Part shown: one piece after another, positions 43,121 through 51,238 of the stretch
How the letters are laid out: each line of letters opens with the position of its first letter
Position numbering within the stretch: position 1 is the first letter of the stretch
NCBI GenBank assembly: GCA_041481365.1
Contig: JBGPBS010000002.1
Coordinates: 1-61,557, forward strand
Reading direction: 5' to 3'
Length of the DNA stretch: 61,557 nt
Source: DASPTR01 sp041481365
GTDB lineage: Archaea; Thermoproteota; Bathyarchaeia; Bathyarchaeales; Bathycorpusculaceae
Position numbers and translations under genes: made by a program
Notes under the pieces: model-generated
Database searches by the model: none
What the model was told of the DNA's origin: nothing
What the model saw: only the letters and a program-made list of their open reading frames with translations

Positions 43121-44341
43121 TTGCAAGCCTCTTCACTGGTCAACAATAGTTCGTACTATAGCCTTGCATTGGCACTTCCAACACTTGCCGCAGTCGGGCA
43201 GAGGCTACGGCTGGTCCCGAAGGGTTGGAATGGCGACAAGCCTTTAACCGTTCTTGAACCTTCAGTAGAAGGAGGAAGCGTACGGTCCAATATGAGTGCG
43301 GAATCGAAGCCTCGGGTTTCGAGAAGGATTGTTCTGTTTACTATTATTGGATTGCTTACGCTAGTGGTCTACCTATACTATTTTGTAGGCACTTTGAACA
43401 TAGCTGACGTGATCAATCGGACAAACCTATTTATCTTCGCCTTGGCTTTCCTCGCATTCTTGGCAAATATCCTGTTCTCGACGCTAACTTGGCGGGATCT
43501 CCTGAATAATCTGAATGTGAAAATCACGGTCCGAAGGGCGTTCTTGTTCATGTGGGCAGGAATGTTCTTTGAGGCAACTGTCCCTGACCCTGGCTGGTCC
43601 GGCGAACTGTCAAGGGCTTACATGCTGGCAAAGGCTTCTGATCTGGACACGGGAAGAATCGTCGCGTCCGTTGTGGGTCAAAAAATCATCAGTCTCGTAA
43701 TAACTGTTTTCGATCTGATACTGGGCTTGGCCCTTCTGAGCCGGAACTACACACTGCCGGGCACAGTCCTGATCTTTATTGCCGTCGTCTCGTTCCTCTC
43801 AGCCTTCTCGCTGTCTATGGTGTGCTACCTGAGCGCCAAACCCAAAGTGACAAAAAGAATCCTTGACTGGCTGATTCGCGCAGCAGGCTTTGTTCGAAGG
43901 GGTCACTGGAACCCGGAGGTTTTTCGAGCGAAAGCGGAAGAAATGCTGAACCAGTATCATGTGGGCATCCGAACTCTAGGCGGCAACCTTAGGGCCTTGA
44001 TTCGGCCAGTCATATTTGCTCTCATAGGATGGGGGTTCGAGCTTTCAGTCACGTTCCTAGCGTTTGCCTCCACAGGATACTCAGTGCCTGTGGACAAAAT
44101 CCTGATAGTTTATGCCCTGACTGGGAGCCTGCAGATAATCGGCGTCGCCTTCGTAGGGTTCACTGAAATAGTAATGAGCGGTTCATACACCGTGCTCGGC
44201 ATTCCACCAGCCGTCGGTCTGTATGCAACCTTGCTAAGCAGAATCGTGACCCTATGGTTCAAACTTGTCGTGGCCTACGTTGCCTTTCAATGGGCAGGTG
44301 TCAAAATCCTCTTGGACAAGAAGCCATTACCCGCAAAGTAG
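43121..44341 (+). CDS. Flippase-like (LPG synthase TM region/UPF0104) membrane protein
   Basis: After a roughly 70-residue soluble N-terminus come about eight membrane helices of the UPF0104/LPG-synthase membrane family (GLLTLVVYLYYFVGTLNIAD, LAFLAFLANILFSTLTWRDL). The conserved PDPGWSGELSRAYMLAK motif and VVGQKIISLVI follow. Relatives such as AglD act on lipid-linked sugars. TTG 43121 has GGAGGTG four bases upstream and is preferred over ATG 43292, where family similarity begins. Substrate unknown. Confidence 0.82.
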   Translation: MQASSLVNNSSYYSLALALPTLAAVGQRLRLVPKGWNGDKPLTVLEPSVEGGSVRSNMSAESKPRVSRRIVLFTIIGLLTLVVYLYYFVGTLNIADVINRTNLFIFALAFLAFLANILFSTLTWRDLLNNLNVKITVRRAFLFMWAGMFFEATVPDPGWSGELSRAYMLAKASDLDTGRIVASVVGQKIISLVITVFDLILGLALLSRNYTLPGTVLIFIAVVSFLSAFSLSMVCYLSAKPKVTKRILDWLIRAAGFVRRGHWNPEVFRAKAEEMLNQYHVGIRTLGGNLRALIRPVIFALIGWGFELSVTFLAFASTGYSVPVDKILIVYALTGSLQIIGVAFVGFTEIVMSGSYTVLGIPPAVGLYATLLSRIVTLWFKLVVAYVAFQWAGVKILLDKKPLPAK

Positions 44342-44403
44342 AGGGGGTTCTCCTTTTCCATTGGGAAGAACGCGCAGGTCATAGGCAGTCAATCATTTAA
44401 GCT

Positions 44404-44895
44404 GTGAAAAGCTACGTAACTCAATCGCGCTTGGAAGAGAGACAAGACTTGAGCCAGAAAGACAACGCCCCTTCAGATATGGAGGAGCTCAGCAGAAAAC
44501 TCGATCAGATAATTCGCCGGCTAGACCTTCTTGAGGAGGCGATTCTTGACAAACCGGAGTATGAGGGATTGGCAGCCACTCTGAGGCTCACGAAAGTCGG
44601 CATAGGCATGTACGGTGAACCGTTGAAGATTGCCTATCGTTTGAAGAACGCTGAAAGATACCTGCGTCAGAAGCCGATCGCGCAGGATGACATTTCGAGA
44701 TGCATCGTCCAAGTGCTGGCTTTGAAGGGACCCCTGAACCTATCAGCCATAACGCGGCAGGTGGCCACGATGAGGGGGAAAGCAAGCAGGCGCATAGTGC
44801 GCGAAAGAGTTGGGAAACTGTTGAGACAGGGCATCGTGCTAAAGAAGGAAGGCAGAGTCCCTTCATATGAGCTAGTGGAGAAGGATGATCACTAG
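44404..44895 (+). CDS. Coiled-coil winged-helix regulator
   Basis: An N-terminal coiled coil (DMEELSRKLDQIIRRLDLLE) precedes a C-terminal winged helix (GPLNLSAITRQVATMRGKAS, RRIVRERVGKLLRQGIV). This suggests a dimeric DNA-binding protein. GTG 44404 lies too close to a TATA-like ATTTAAG; TTG 44449, with GGAAGAGAG upstream, may be the true start. It is followed by three small genes with strong ribosome-binding sites and may regulate them (inference). The family was not recognised. Confidence 0.65.
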   Translation: MKSYVTQSRLEERQDLSQKDNAPSDMEELSRKLDQIIRRLDLLEEAILDKPEYEGLAATLRLTKVGIGMYGEPLKIAYRLKNAERYLRQKPIAQDDISRCIVQVLALKGPLNLSAITRQVATMRGKASRRIVRERVGKLLRQGIVLKKEGRVPSYELVEKDDH

Positions 44896-44963
44896 TCTGG
44901 TCACTATTGCACAGAACACCTAACTGGAGTGACCGCTCCTCTATGTGTTTGAGGTGAAAAGAA

Positions 44964-45146
44964 GTGAAGTATGGATACATGCATAGTAAGAACGGGAAAT
45001 ATGAACTGTTCGTTCCCCACGTAGAGGAGTATTCAAGTCCACGCACGGCATCTGAGGTAGACAATTGCTCGATGAAAGACGAAATCCGCGTGGATGAAAT
45101 CAAAGCAAAGGCCACATCGGTGCCGTTACATCTGACACTCGGGTGA
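44964..45146 (+). CDS. Hypothetical 60-residue protein
   Basis: The GTG start at 44964 has GAGGTGA six bases upstream. The protein is hydrophilic (GYMHSKNGKYELFVPHVEEY, DEIRVDEIKAKATSV). No family was recognised. The leader GAGGTGAAAAGAA closely resembles that of the next gene. It is probably co-expressed with the two following small genes. Confidence 0.5.
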   Translation: MKYGYMHSKNGKYELFVPHVEEYSSPRTASEVDNCSMKDEIRVDEIKAKATSVPLHLTLG

Positions 45147-45168
45147 AAGATCTAGGAGGTGAAAAAGA

Positions 45169-45546
45169 ATGATTGAAGGCGAAAGAAAAGACAGAAAGAT
45201 AGAAGCCGAAAACGTCAAAGAGATTCTCGGCGTCGTTTCGTCCGAGGTTCCAGGGCTGATAAAAAGCATACTTGCGTCGGTTTTCTCCGAGGAAACGGGG
45301 AAGAACATGGGCCGGGCTGCGGCGGCATACTATAAGGAACTGAAGAACGGCGGACTGCCTGAGCAGGTAGCCGTCAAGCTCACTGAGGACTACATGCGAA
45401 CCTTCACAAGTCTGGGGGACATGCTTAGAGGCGCTGGCAGAGGAAGAAGTGAGAGAAGCGGAGACGAAATCAGCGAAGAAATTGAACGAAGAATCCGAGA
45501 AAAGCTTGACAAAAGACGACCAGAAAAAGGAGAAGAGGAAGAATAG
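45169..45546 (+). CDS. Small helical protein of unknown family (motif carrier A)
   Basis: The 125-residue protein starts at ATG 45169 behind AGGAGGTGA. A helical N-terminus (ENVKEILGVVSSEVPGLIKS) leads to a 22-residue motif at residues 54-75 (KELKNGGLPEQVAVKL core) and a highly charged tail ending in glutamates (SEEIERRIREKLDKRRPEKG). The motif recurs in the next gene. No membrane segment is present. The function is unknown; the tail suggests a coiled or disordered interaction region. Confidence 0.6.
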   Translation: MIEGERKDRKIEAENVKEILGVVSSEVPGLIKSILASVFSEETGKNMGRAAAAYYKELKNGGLPEQVAVKLTEDYMRTFTSLGDMLRGAGRGRSERSGDEISEEIERRIREKLDKRRPEKGEEEE

Positions 45547-45570
45547 TGTTCTTCTTCTCCATAAGATGAG

Positions 45571-45828
45571 ATGTTCCAGATGAGCGAAGCATCAACTGTA
45601 ACGAGCTTGGTACTGTCGGCTCCCTATCTGATTCGCATGACCCTCAGCCTTTCTTGGATGTACATCACACTGGGCAGTCGAGTGCGAAAAACTAGGAGAG
45701 CTTTCGAAAAACAGCTTATCATGGAAGGGATGGCCAAAGAAGACGCTGTTCGGCTGAGCGCGTGCTTTGAAAATCTGAAGAATAGTGTGACTCAAATGCT
45801 GAAGCAAGGAGTTGGACGCGTCGTTTAG
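45571..45828 (+). CDS. Small membrane-associated protein (motif carrier B)
   Basis: The 85-residue protein has one hydrophobic segment (LVLSAPYLIRMTLSLSWMYI) followed by a basic turn and a 22-residue motif at residues 45-66 (KQLIMEGMAKEDAVRL core). The motif shares K, L, G, A, V and L positions and six conservative matches with the preceding protein. It appears to anchor the same kind of helix to the membrane. ATG 45571 or 45580 is the start. Family unknown. Confidence 0.6.
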   Translation: MFQMSEASTVTSLVLSAPYLIRMTLSLSWMYITLGSRVRKTRRAFEKQLIMEGMAKEDAVRLSACFENLKNSVTQMLKQGVGRVV

Positions 45829-46224
45829 GATTATGAGGCGAGAATGCGAGAGCTTAGAGTTGAAACATGTCGTCCCCTTTTTTGGTTGATTCTTATCGTC
45901 GATCACATGAACTCTGATCTATATAGACTATAGATTCTATGTTCAAAAATCTATTGAGCCCTCACTGCTTCACCATTGATGGTGAAGGAGAAATGAAGAG
46001 GGTTTCCTTGTTTGAATATGAAGTGCCCCCTCACAGAAAACGTCCAACTGAGTGGGTGCGAAAAAAGCAAACTCGATAGCCACGTGGATGCCCTTTGAGG
46101 CATGTGTCTTGGGTTCAAGTACACATCGCCCGAAAGGGACCATCGGGCTTCCAGCCGAAGTGTTGTAACGCAAAGATTATTCAGTCGAGACTCTACTTGA
46201 ACGGTGGTTGGATATGCCTTGGTG
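45829..46224. other. 396-base intergenic region with hairpins
   Basis: There is no convincing gene on either strand. It holds a perfect 9-base inverted repeat (45968-45987) and, further on, two short stems (TGCC...GGCA near 46090 and GCCCGA...TCGGGC near 46127-46148). A structured RNA is possible but no family was recognised. Confidence 0.35.
45968..45987. repeat. Perfect inverted repeat, 9-base arms
   Basis: CTTCACCAT and ATGGTGAAG are separated by TG. It lies 140 bases after the small-protein cluster and 240 bases before the GNAT remnant. It could be an operator, or the stem of an RNA; the two-base loop argues against a simple hairpin terminator. Confidence 0.4.
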
Positions 46225-46737
46225 ATGAAGTTTCGTTGTCTTCTGGCCACTGACTTAGACTGGCTGACTGATATCGCGAACGATCCTGAGGTCGCGAAAT
46301 ACGCTATTAGTGTTTATCCAATAACCGAGCATGAAGTCGGCGAGTGACTCAAGAGGGACCTTGAAGAAGGTGGCAATAAATACATCGTGGCTGAGCTGAA
46401 CGGCAAGCCCGCAGGTGAAATCAGCCTGTGGCTCAGATCAGGAGCTGGAAAAGACCGCCATGTGGCTTGGCTTGGGATAGCGGTGAGAAGGAAGTTCTGG
46501 GGAAAGGGTGTCGGCGCTGGGCTCATGAACGAAGCTAAGAATCTGGCCGGCAAATCTGGATGCCGAAGGCTAATGCTCGGTACAATAGAGGGAAACGAAA
46601 AAGCCATAGGGCTTTACGGCAAATTCGGGTTTAAGACTGAGGCGTACGAACGCGTGCGCTATTCGCTTATGCGCCAGAAACAAGCATGTCCATCAAAAAC
46701 ACACTTGGCAGTCGGGGCTTCAAGAAAAATGGAGTGA
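46225..46737 (+). pseudogene. GNAT acetyltransferase with in-frame TGA
   Basis: The frame from ATG 46225 encodes a GNAT-fold acetyltransferase (FRCLLATDLDWLTDIANDPE) until TGA at codon 41, then continues in frame as LKRDLEEGGNKYIVAELNGK, with the acetyl-CoA loop AVRRKFWGKGVGAGLMNEA and IGLYGKFGFKTE. In relatives of this layout the stop position often holds Trp, so a TGG to TGA change is plausible. The part downstream could restart at GTG 46387 but would lack the first strands. It is a pseudogene or a sequencing error. Confidence 0.7.
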
Positions 46738-46833
46738 TGAAAGACTACTACTTCATCGACGGGTACTGCGTAAACGTGGCAATGTACGCATATCCATAAA
46801 GCACGCGCATCTGCTTGAGCTGCTTCGCTTTGT

Positions 46834-47913
46834 TCAACGCTTTCTCTTGCCTTGGATGAACTCTTCCACAGATTGCTTCGCCACTGGATCCGGCACCTGA
46901 ATGGGCGGATGCTTGAACGCGTACGCTGATATGCTCAAGAGCTGGCCGGCTATTTTCCGGTCTAACGCCAGCTTTGTGGCTCTGATGATGTCTATGACTA
47001 CGCCTGCACTGTTCGGTGAGTCCTCGACTTCAAGCTTCACGGTCATCGTTAAAGGCCTGTCGCCGAACTTTCTGCCCTTCAGCCACAAGTAGCAGATCTT
47101 CTTGTTCCCTAAGAACGGCACGTAGTCAGAAGGTCCAATCCGAGTGGGCAGGTCGTAGGGCACCATGCTTGTGACAGCCTCTGTTTTGCTGATGCGTTTG
47201 GTCTTCAACCGTTCCTCAACGGTCATGTTCTGAAAGTCAGTGTCTCCTCCCAGGTTCAGCTGATACGTCTCATCAATAACTACCCCCCTATCGACGCACA
47301 GCCTTGCGAGGCTTCGATGCAGGATCGTTGCCCCCACCTGGCTTTTAATGTCATCACCAGCGATCGGCAATCCTTTTTCTTCAAACTTCTTGGCCCACGC
47401 ACCGTCCGAAGCGATAAATTCTGGCATGCAGTTTATGAAGGCGCATCCAGCGTCTAAAGCTGCTTGAGCATAGAACCGCGTGGCATTCCTACTGCCAACT
47501 GGCAAATAATTCACTAGAATGTCTGCTTTTGACTTCTTCAGCGTCTCGACAACATCAACCGGAGTGATTTCTCCTTCCTTGTAAACGTGGAAAACTCCTT
47601 TCATGTGTTCAGCCGCGCCATCCATTACGGGAGCAGCTGAAACCTTGACGTGGAGAGTCGGCACTTCGGCAAATTTGGCGCAGCAATTAGGTTCGGTGAA
47701 TATGGCTTCAGCCAGATCTTTTCCGATTTTCTTCTCGTTCACTTCAAACGCGGCCACAAACTTTACGTCTCTTATGTGGTATCCGCCGAAATTCACGTGC
47801 ATGAGCCCGGGAACCATCGCGTCTTCTTTAGCGTCCTTATAATAGTGCACTCCTTGAACCAGAGCTGAGGCTGAATTGCCTACACCTACGAGTGCCACTC
47901 GGATTTCTGGCAA
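46834..47913 (-). CDS. ino1: Inositol-1-phosphate synthase (archaeal type)
   Basis: The 359-residue enzyme turns glucose-6-phosphate into inositol-1-phosphate with bound NAD. It shows the N-terminal motif VALVGVGNSASALVQGVHY, the core INCMPEFIASD and GLPIAGDDIKSQVGATILHR, and ETYQLNLGGDTDFQNM. These are typical of archaeal and actinobacterial Ino1. Archaea use the product for inositol phospholipids. TTG 47913 is the start. The gene is divergent from a small conserved-looking gene. Confidence 0.93.
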   Translation of the reverse strand: MPEIRVALVGVGNSASALVQGVHYYKDAKEDAMVPGLMHVNFGGYHIRDVKFVAAFEVNEKKIGKDLAEAIFTEPNCCAKFAEVPTLHVKVSAAPVMDGAAEHMKGVFHVYKEGEITPVDVVETLKKSKADILVNYLPVGSRNATRFYAQAALDAGCAFINCMPEFIASDGAWAKKFEEKGLPIAGDDIKSQVGATILHRSLARLCVDRGVVIDETYQLNLGGDTDFQNMTVEERLKTKRISKTEAVTSMVPYDLPTRIGPSDYVPFLGNKKICYLWLKGRKFGDRPLTMTVKLEVEDSPNSAGVVIDIIRATKLALDRKIAGQLLSISAYAFKHPPIQVPDPVAKQSVEEFIQGKRKR

Positions 47914-48036
47914 GTTAGGGTCCTCTGTGAATTGTTTGGCTAAGGTTTTAGCCCTGTTCGCTCTTTAATCTTTCCTAGATTGTGATAAGTTTAAAAGGGA
48001 ACTTGAGCAGAGAAGCATGAGAATGGGTGAACGATC

Positions 48037-48405
48037 GTGGACGGAGGAGAAGTCATCGTAAGATTCGAGCCTTTTCAAGAGATCATCGTCATGGAACGCG
48101 ACCTTTTCGCGACTTCTGACGAGATAGCGAGGTTTGCGTCCATCATTGCCGGAGGAAAAACAGCAGGGCTCTACTGGGCTGAAGGCGTGGTCTTCCTTTA
48201 CTTCCCAATTCCAGCCTCAACGGAAACTGTCGCAAAGGAACTGGTTGAACACAAACGAGTGTACTGGTCTTTTGTAGGTTACGCGTTGATGCCGAAATAC
48301 CTGCCAATCATTGAAACCAGGGAGAAGATGATAGTTCCAGTTGTCGACATGTCTTCTAACCCGCTGATCAGAAAAGTTGCAGCTTGGCTCAAAGAACAAA
48401 AATAG
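48037..48405 (+). CDS. Hypothetical protein, 122 residues
   Basis: A GTG start gives a compact alpha/beta protein (VIVRFEPFQEIIVMERDLFA, GKTAGLYWAEGVVFLYFPIP, HKRVYWSFVGYALMPKYLPI). No family was recognised. It is divergent from ino1, with TATA-like GTTTAAAAG (47987-47995) between them, and upstream of ribK on the same strand. The many aromatic residues suggest a hydrophobic ligand pocket, but that is speculation. Confidence 0.6.
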   Translation: MDGGEVIVRFEPFQEIIVMERDLFATSDEIARFASIIAGGKTAGLYWAEGVVFLYFPIPASTETVAKELVEHKRVYWSFVGYALMPKYLPIIETREKMIVPVVDMSSNPLIRKVAAWLKEQK

Positions 48406-48466
48406 CCCCCCTCTTTTTCTGAAACTCCCGAGTTCCTCTTGAACGGCAACGAGGAGTCTAGGCTCG

Positions 48467-48853
48467 TTGGACACTCTCTGTTTGAAAGGCAGAGTTTATT
48501 CTGGCGTGGGCGAAGGAGCAAGATTCGTCAGTCTTCCATGGGTGAAGAAACAGATAGAGGAGAAGCTGAGTTTTTCTCCTTACCCTGGAACGTTGAACAT
48601 AAGGCTAACGCGAGAAAGCACTAAGTTGAAAGAGGCGTTGGCGAAAGCACCTGGCATAAGAATCTTACCAGCTAGTGGTAACTACGCCGGAAAACTCTTC
48701 AAGGCCAGTCTAATGAGTTCAGAATGTGCCGTCATCTTTCCAGAAATCCCTCTTTATCCGGAAGATGTAATAGAAGCTATTTCAGCGGAAAACCTCAGGA
48801 AAAAGCTGAATCTAGTCGATGGCAATCTGTGTGAAATTGAGGTCATGTTTTAG
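48467..48853 (+). CDS. ribK: CTP-dependent riboflavin kinase
   Basis: The 128-residue protein matches the archaeal DUF120 enzyme that makes FMN using CTP. Seen are LKGRVYSGVGEGARFVSLP, PYPGTLNIRLTRES and the C-terminal EIPLYPEDVIEAISAENLRK. It lacks the N-terminal helix-turn-helix domain present in some relatives. TTG 48467 has GAGGAG upstream. Its 3' end overlaps the convergent acyl-CoA synthetase gene by 11 bases. FMN made here would feed the flavoproteins in the window. Confidence 0.9.
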   Translation: MDTLCLKGRVYSGVGEGARFVSLPWVKKQIEEKLSFSPYPGTLNIRLTRESTKLKEALAKAPGIRILPASGNYAGKLFKASLMSSECAVIFPEIPLYPEDVIEAISAENLRKKLNLVDGNLCEIEVMF

Positions 48854-50351
48854 CTTGCTTTTTCCGCTTTTTCTCTGGAAAGCTCTTAATGTATTCCTGA
48901 AGGTAGCCCTTCTTCTGAAGATAAATTCCGTATCTTGAAAGGGCGCTCATTGCTCTCGCAGTGTCTTCAGGTGAAGAGTAGGCCGGAATGCCCAAACGGT
49001 CGAACCTCAAGCGGATGCTCAATGCCATTTCCGTTTCGCCGATGTCGCAGGCGACTATGGGCTTTTCGTATTGGCTGGCAATTTTCGCAACTTTATCGAC
49101 GTAATCTTCCTGCAAGGCTGGCATCTGATGTAAGCCAAGCATTATTATTCCATCAATCTCTGGGTCTTGGAAAAGGATCTCTGTAGCAAGTACAAGCATC
49201 TCCGAGGTACCTGAACCTGTTACGTCCACAGGATTCATGTTAGTCGCGAACTTGGGAAGCTTTCCATCAGTCTTCAGCTTTTCAAACTTCGCAATTGTTT
49301 CTTCAGAGAATCGCTTGACTGTCAAGCCTTTCATTCCGCATTCGTCGACTGCCATTATTCCCGGGCCGCCTGCATCCGTGATTATTCCAACGTTTTTGCC
49401 TTTGGCAGGCACCTGCATCGACAATGCCTTCCCTGCGTGGAAGAATTCGTCCATATCCTGTGCCCGGAGCACGCCTGTCTGTTCGAAAGCAGCATCGTAT
49501 ATCTGGTCTGACCCGGCTATAGCGCCTGTGTGTGAGGCAGCAGCTCGTGCACCCGCATCTGTCCTGCCGGACTTCAACGCGACAACAGGCTTCTTCCTGG
49601 TGATTTCCTGGGCCGCTTCCATGAACTTCCTTCCCGACTTTATGTCCTCTACGTAGAGGAGTATCACGTTTGTTTCATTGTCATGATATAGGTAACGTAG
49701 CATTTCCGCTTCGTCGACGTCGATCTTGTTTCCGAAACTCACGAATTTGCTGACTCCAGTGTGCAGACCTGCCAAATAGTCCAGCGCTGCCACGCCGAAC
49801 GCGCCGCTCTGCGTGACAATCGCTATGTTTCCCGGCAAGGGCCGCGGTGTTGCTACAACCTCGTCTCCTGTCGCCAGAACCTTTGTTTCTGGCAGAAACA
49901 GCATGTCCACGCCCGTTCGTGAATCATACACGCCGAGGCAGTTTGGTCCTAGAACCCTTATTCCGGCTTCTCTAGCTATTGTTGCAACTTCATTTTCGAG
50001 TTCATGGTTTCCCACTTCACCGAAACCAGCGCTGATTATGACCGCCGATCCAACTTTCTTGGCTGCAGCATCCTTCATGATCTGCGGCACAATTTCCGCT
50101 GGAACAATGACGACAATCAAATCGAGATTCCCCGGGATCTTCGTTACGGTGGGGACACATTTGATGCCTAAAACTGAATGTTCGTTAGGGTTAACTGCGT
50201 ATATTTCACCCTTGAAAACTTGTCTTCTTTTGTTCTCAACAAAGTTTTTGAAGATGATGTGCCCAGCCTTGTCTGCCTTTTTTGTGGCTCCCACGATCGC
50301 GACTGAGCGGGGATTGAAGAAGGCGTGGAGCTTTGTGGTTGTCTCTTCCAT
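48843..50351 (-). CDS. Acetyl/acyl-CoA synthetase (ADP-forming), alpha subunit
   Basis: About 502 residues: an N-terminal CoA-binding domain (FFNPRSVAIVGATKKADKAG), ligase domains and the phosphorylated His in RAAASHTGAIAGSDQIYDAA. There is no ATP-grasp domain, so this is the alpha subunit alone; the beta subunit is not in the window. The enzyme makes ATP from acyl-CoA in peptide and sugar fermenters. ATG 50351 has GGTGA upstream; GTG 50363 overlaps the CofE-like stop by 4 bases and is possible. Confidence 0.9.
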   Translation of the reverse strand: MEETTTKLHAFFNPRSVAIVGATKKADKAGHIIFKNFVENKRRQVFKGEIYAVNPNEHSVLGIKCVPTVTKIPGNLDLIVVIVPAEIVPQIMKDAAAKKVGSAVIISAGFGEVGNHELENEVATIAREAGIRVLGPNCLGVYDSRTGVDMLFLPETKVLATGDEVVATPRPLPGNIAIVTQSGAFGVAALDYLAGLHTGVSKFVSFGNKIDVDEAEMLRYLYHDNETNVILLYVEDIKSGRKFMEAAQEITRKKPVVALKSGRTDAGARAAASHTGAIAGSDQIYDAAFEQTGVLRAQDMDEFFHAGKALSMQVPAKGKNVGIITDAGGPGIMAVDECGMKGLTVKRFSEETIAKFEKLKTDGKLPKFATNMNPVDVTGSGTSEMLVLATEILFQDPEIDGIIMLGLHQMPALQEDYVDKVAKIASQYEKPIVACDIGETEMALSIRLRFDRLGIPAYSSPEDTARAMSALSRYGIYLQKKGYLQEYIKSFPEKKRKKQAKT

Positions 50352-50359
50352 CGGCGTTT

Positions 50360-51202
50360 TCACCGCTTGCTTCTTAGAATAACTATGGGTTTATGTTTTA
50401 CTGTCTGAAGCATTTCCCAAGTTACGTCAGTCAAGTCTACTTTGAACCTGTCTGCCATGTCCCACACTGTTCGTCCAGCACCGAATCCCCTCATGCGATT
50501 CGCAGCCTCAGCAATCTCCAGTGCATCCTCAACATGCAGTTCGCATCCAGCGACAGCCAGCGGCGTTGCTCTCCTCCTAAGCCCAAGGCACCTTCCAACA
50601 ACATATGCTAGGACTCCTCCAAAGGAATGAATAGCCCTAATCGAAGTCCGCCGTGGCGCGAAATGAAAATGCATGAAAGAGTAGGTCTTGTCAGTGTCGG
50701 TGATTATCACGCATACTCTCTTGTGCAATGCTTGCAGCAGTTCTCTTCGTATTCTTTGGGCTATCTTGTGGCCGTTTCTTAACGGTAGACTCACGTAGGA
50801 GTATGCCAAATTGCTTGCGTCTATGCCGTCCTCTGAACCGAACATCAGCGTTTGAAGAAGACGGCACTGATGCAATACCACTTGTTTGTGACGGCCTCCT
50901 GCCTCAACTGGGTATTCACGAAGATGTTGAAGGAAACTTGCATTCAGGCGGCACAAGGGACCAAGAATGTAACCCCATACGGTTCGCATCCAGAATTTTG
51001 CGATGAACTTGGAACTCAGTGTGGGCTCTACCTTGCTCTCATCGATGATGTTGCCCGAAGCTGTTGAGATGGCTTTCTCCGAAACGACTACGAAGTCGCC
51101 ATCGTCAATCTTCCCTTTAAGGCCATCAATGATTTCCAGAACGTAGTTTGTTTTGGGCATCCAATATTTCGTTGTGATAGCCAGGATTTTGTATCTAGTC
51201 AT
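50360..51202 (-). CDS. Coenzyme F420-0 gamma-glutamyl ligase-like protein
   Basis: The 280-residue protein resembles CofE-family ligases: VVVSEKAISTASGNIIDES, GSEDGIDASNLAYSYVSLPL and VIITDTDKTYSF. The C-terminal half (GAGRTVWDMADRF) is unlike CofE of methanogens, so it may be a distinct paralogue acting on another carboxylate cofactor. It immediately precedes the acyl-CoA synthetase gene on the same strand and is probably co-translated with it. Confidence 0.6.
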   Translation of the reverse strand: MTRYKILAITTKYWMPKTNYVLEIIDGLKGKIDDGDFVVVSEKAISTASGNIIDESKVEPTLSSKFIAKFWMRTVWGYILGPLCRLNASFLQHLREYPVEAGGRHKQVVLHQCRLLQTLMFGSEDGIDASNLAYSYVSLPLRNGHKIAQRIRRELLQALHKRVCVIITDTDKTYSFMHFHFAPRRTSIRAIHSFGGVLAYVVGRCLGLRRRATPLAVAGCELHVEDALEIAEAANRMRGFGAGRTVWDMADRFKVDLTDVTWEMLQTVKHKPIVILRSKR

Positions 51203-51238
51203 TCTTATCGCATTTTCCGAGAAAAAGAGTCGACGCTG

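Noticed and set aside
46225..46347. TGA in the GNAT gene as selenocysteine
   Set aside because: No selenoprotein-type active site is expected at this position, no downstream element was seen, and no other gene suggests recoding.
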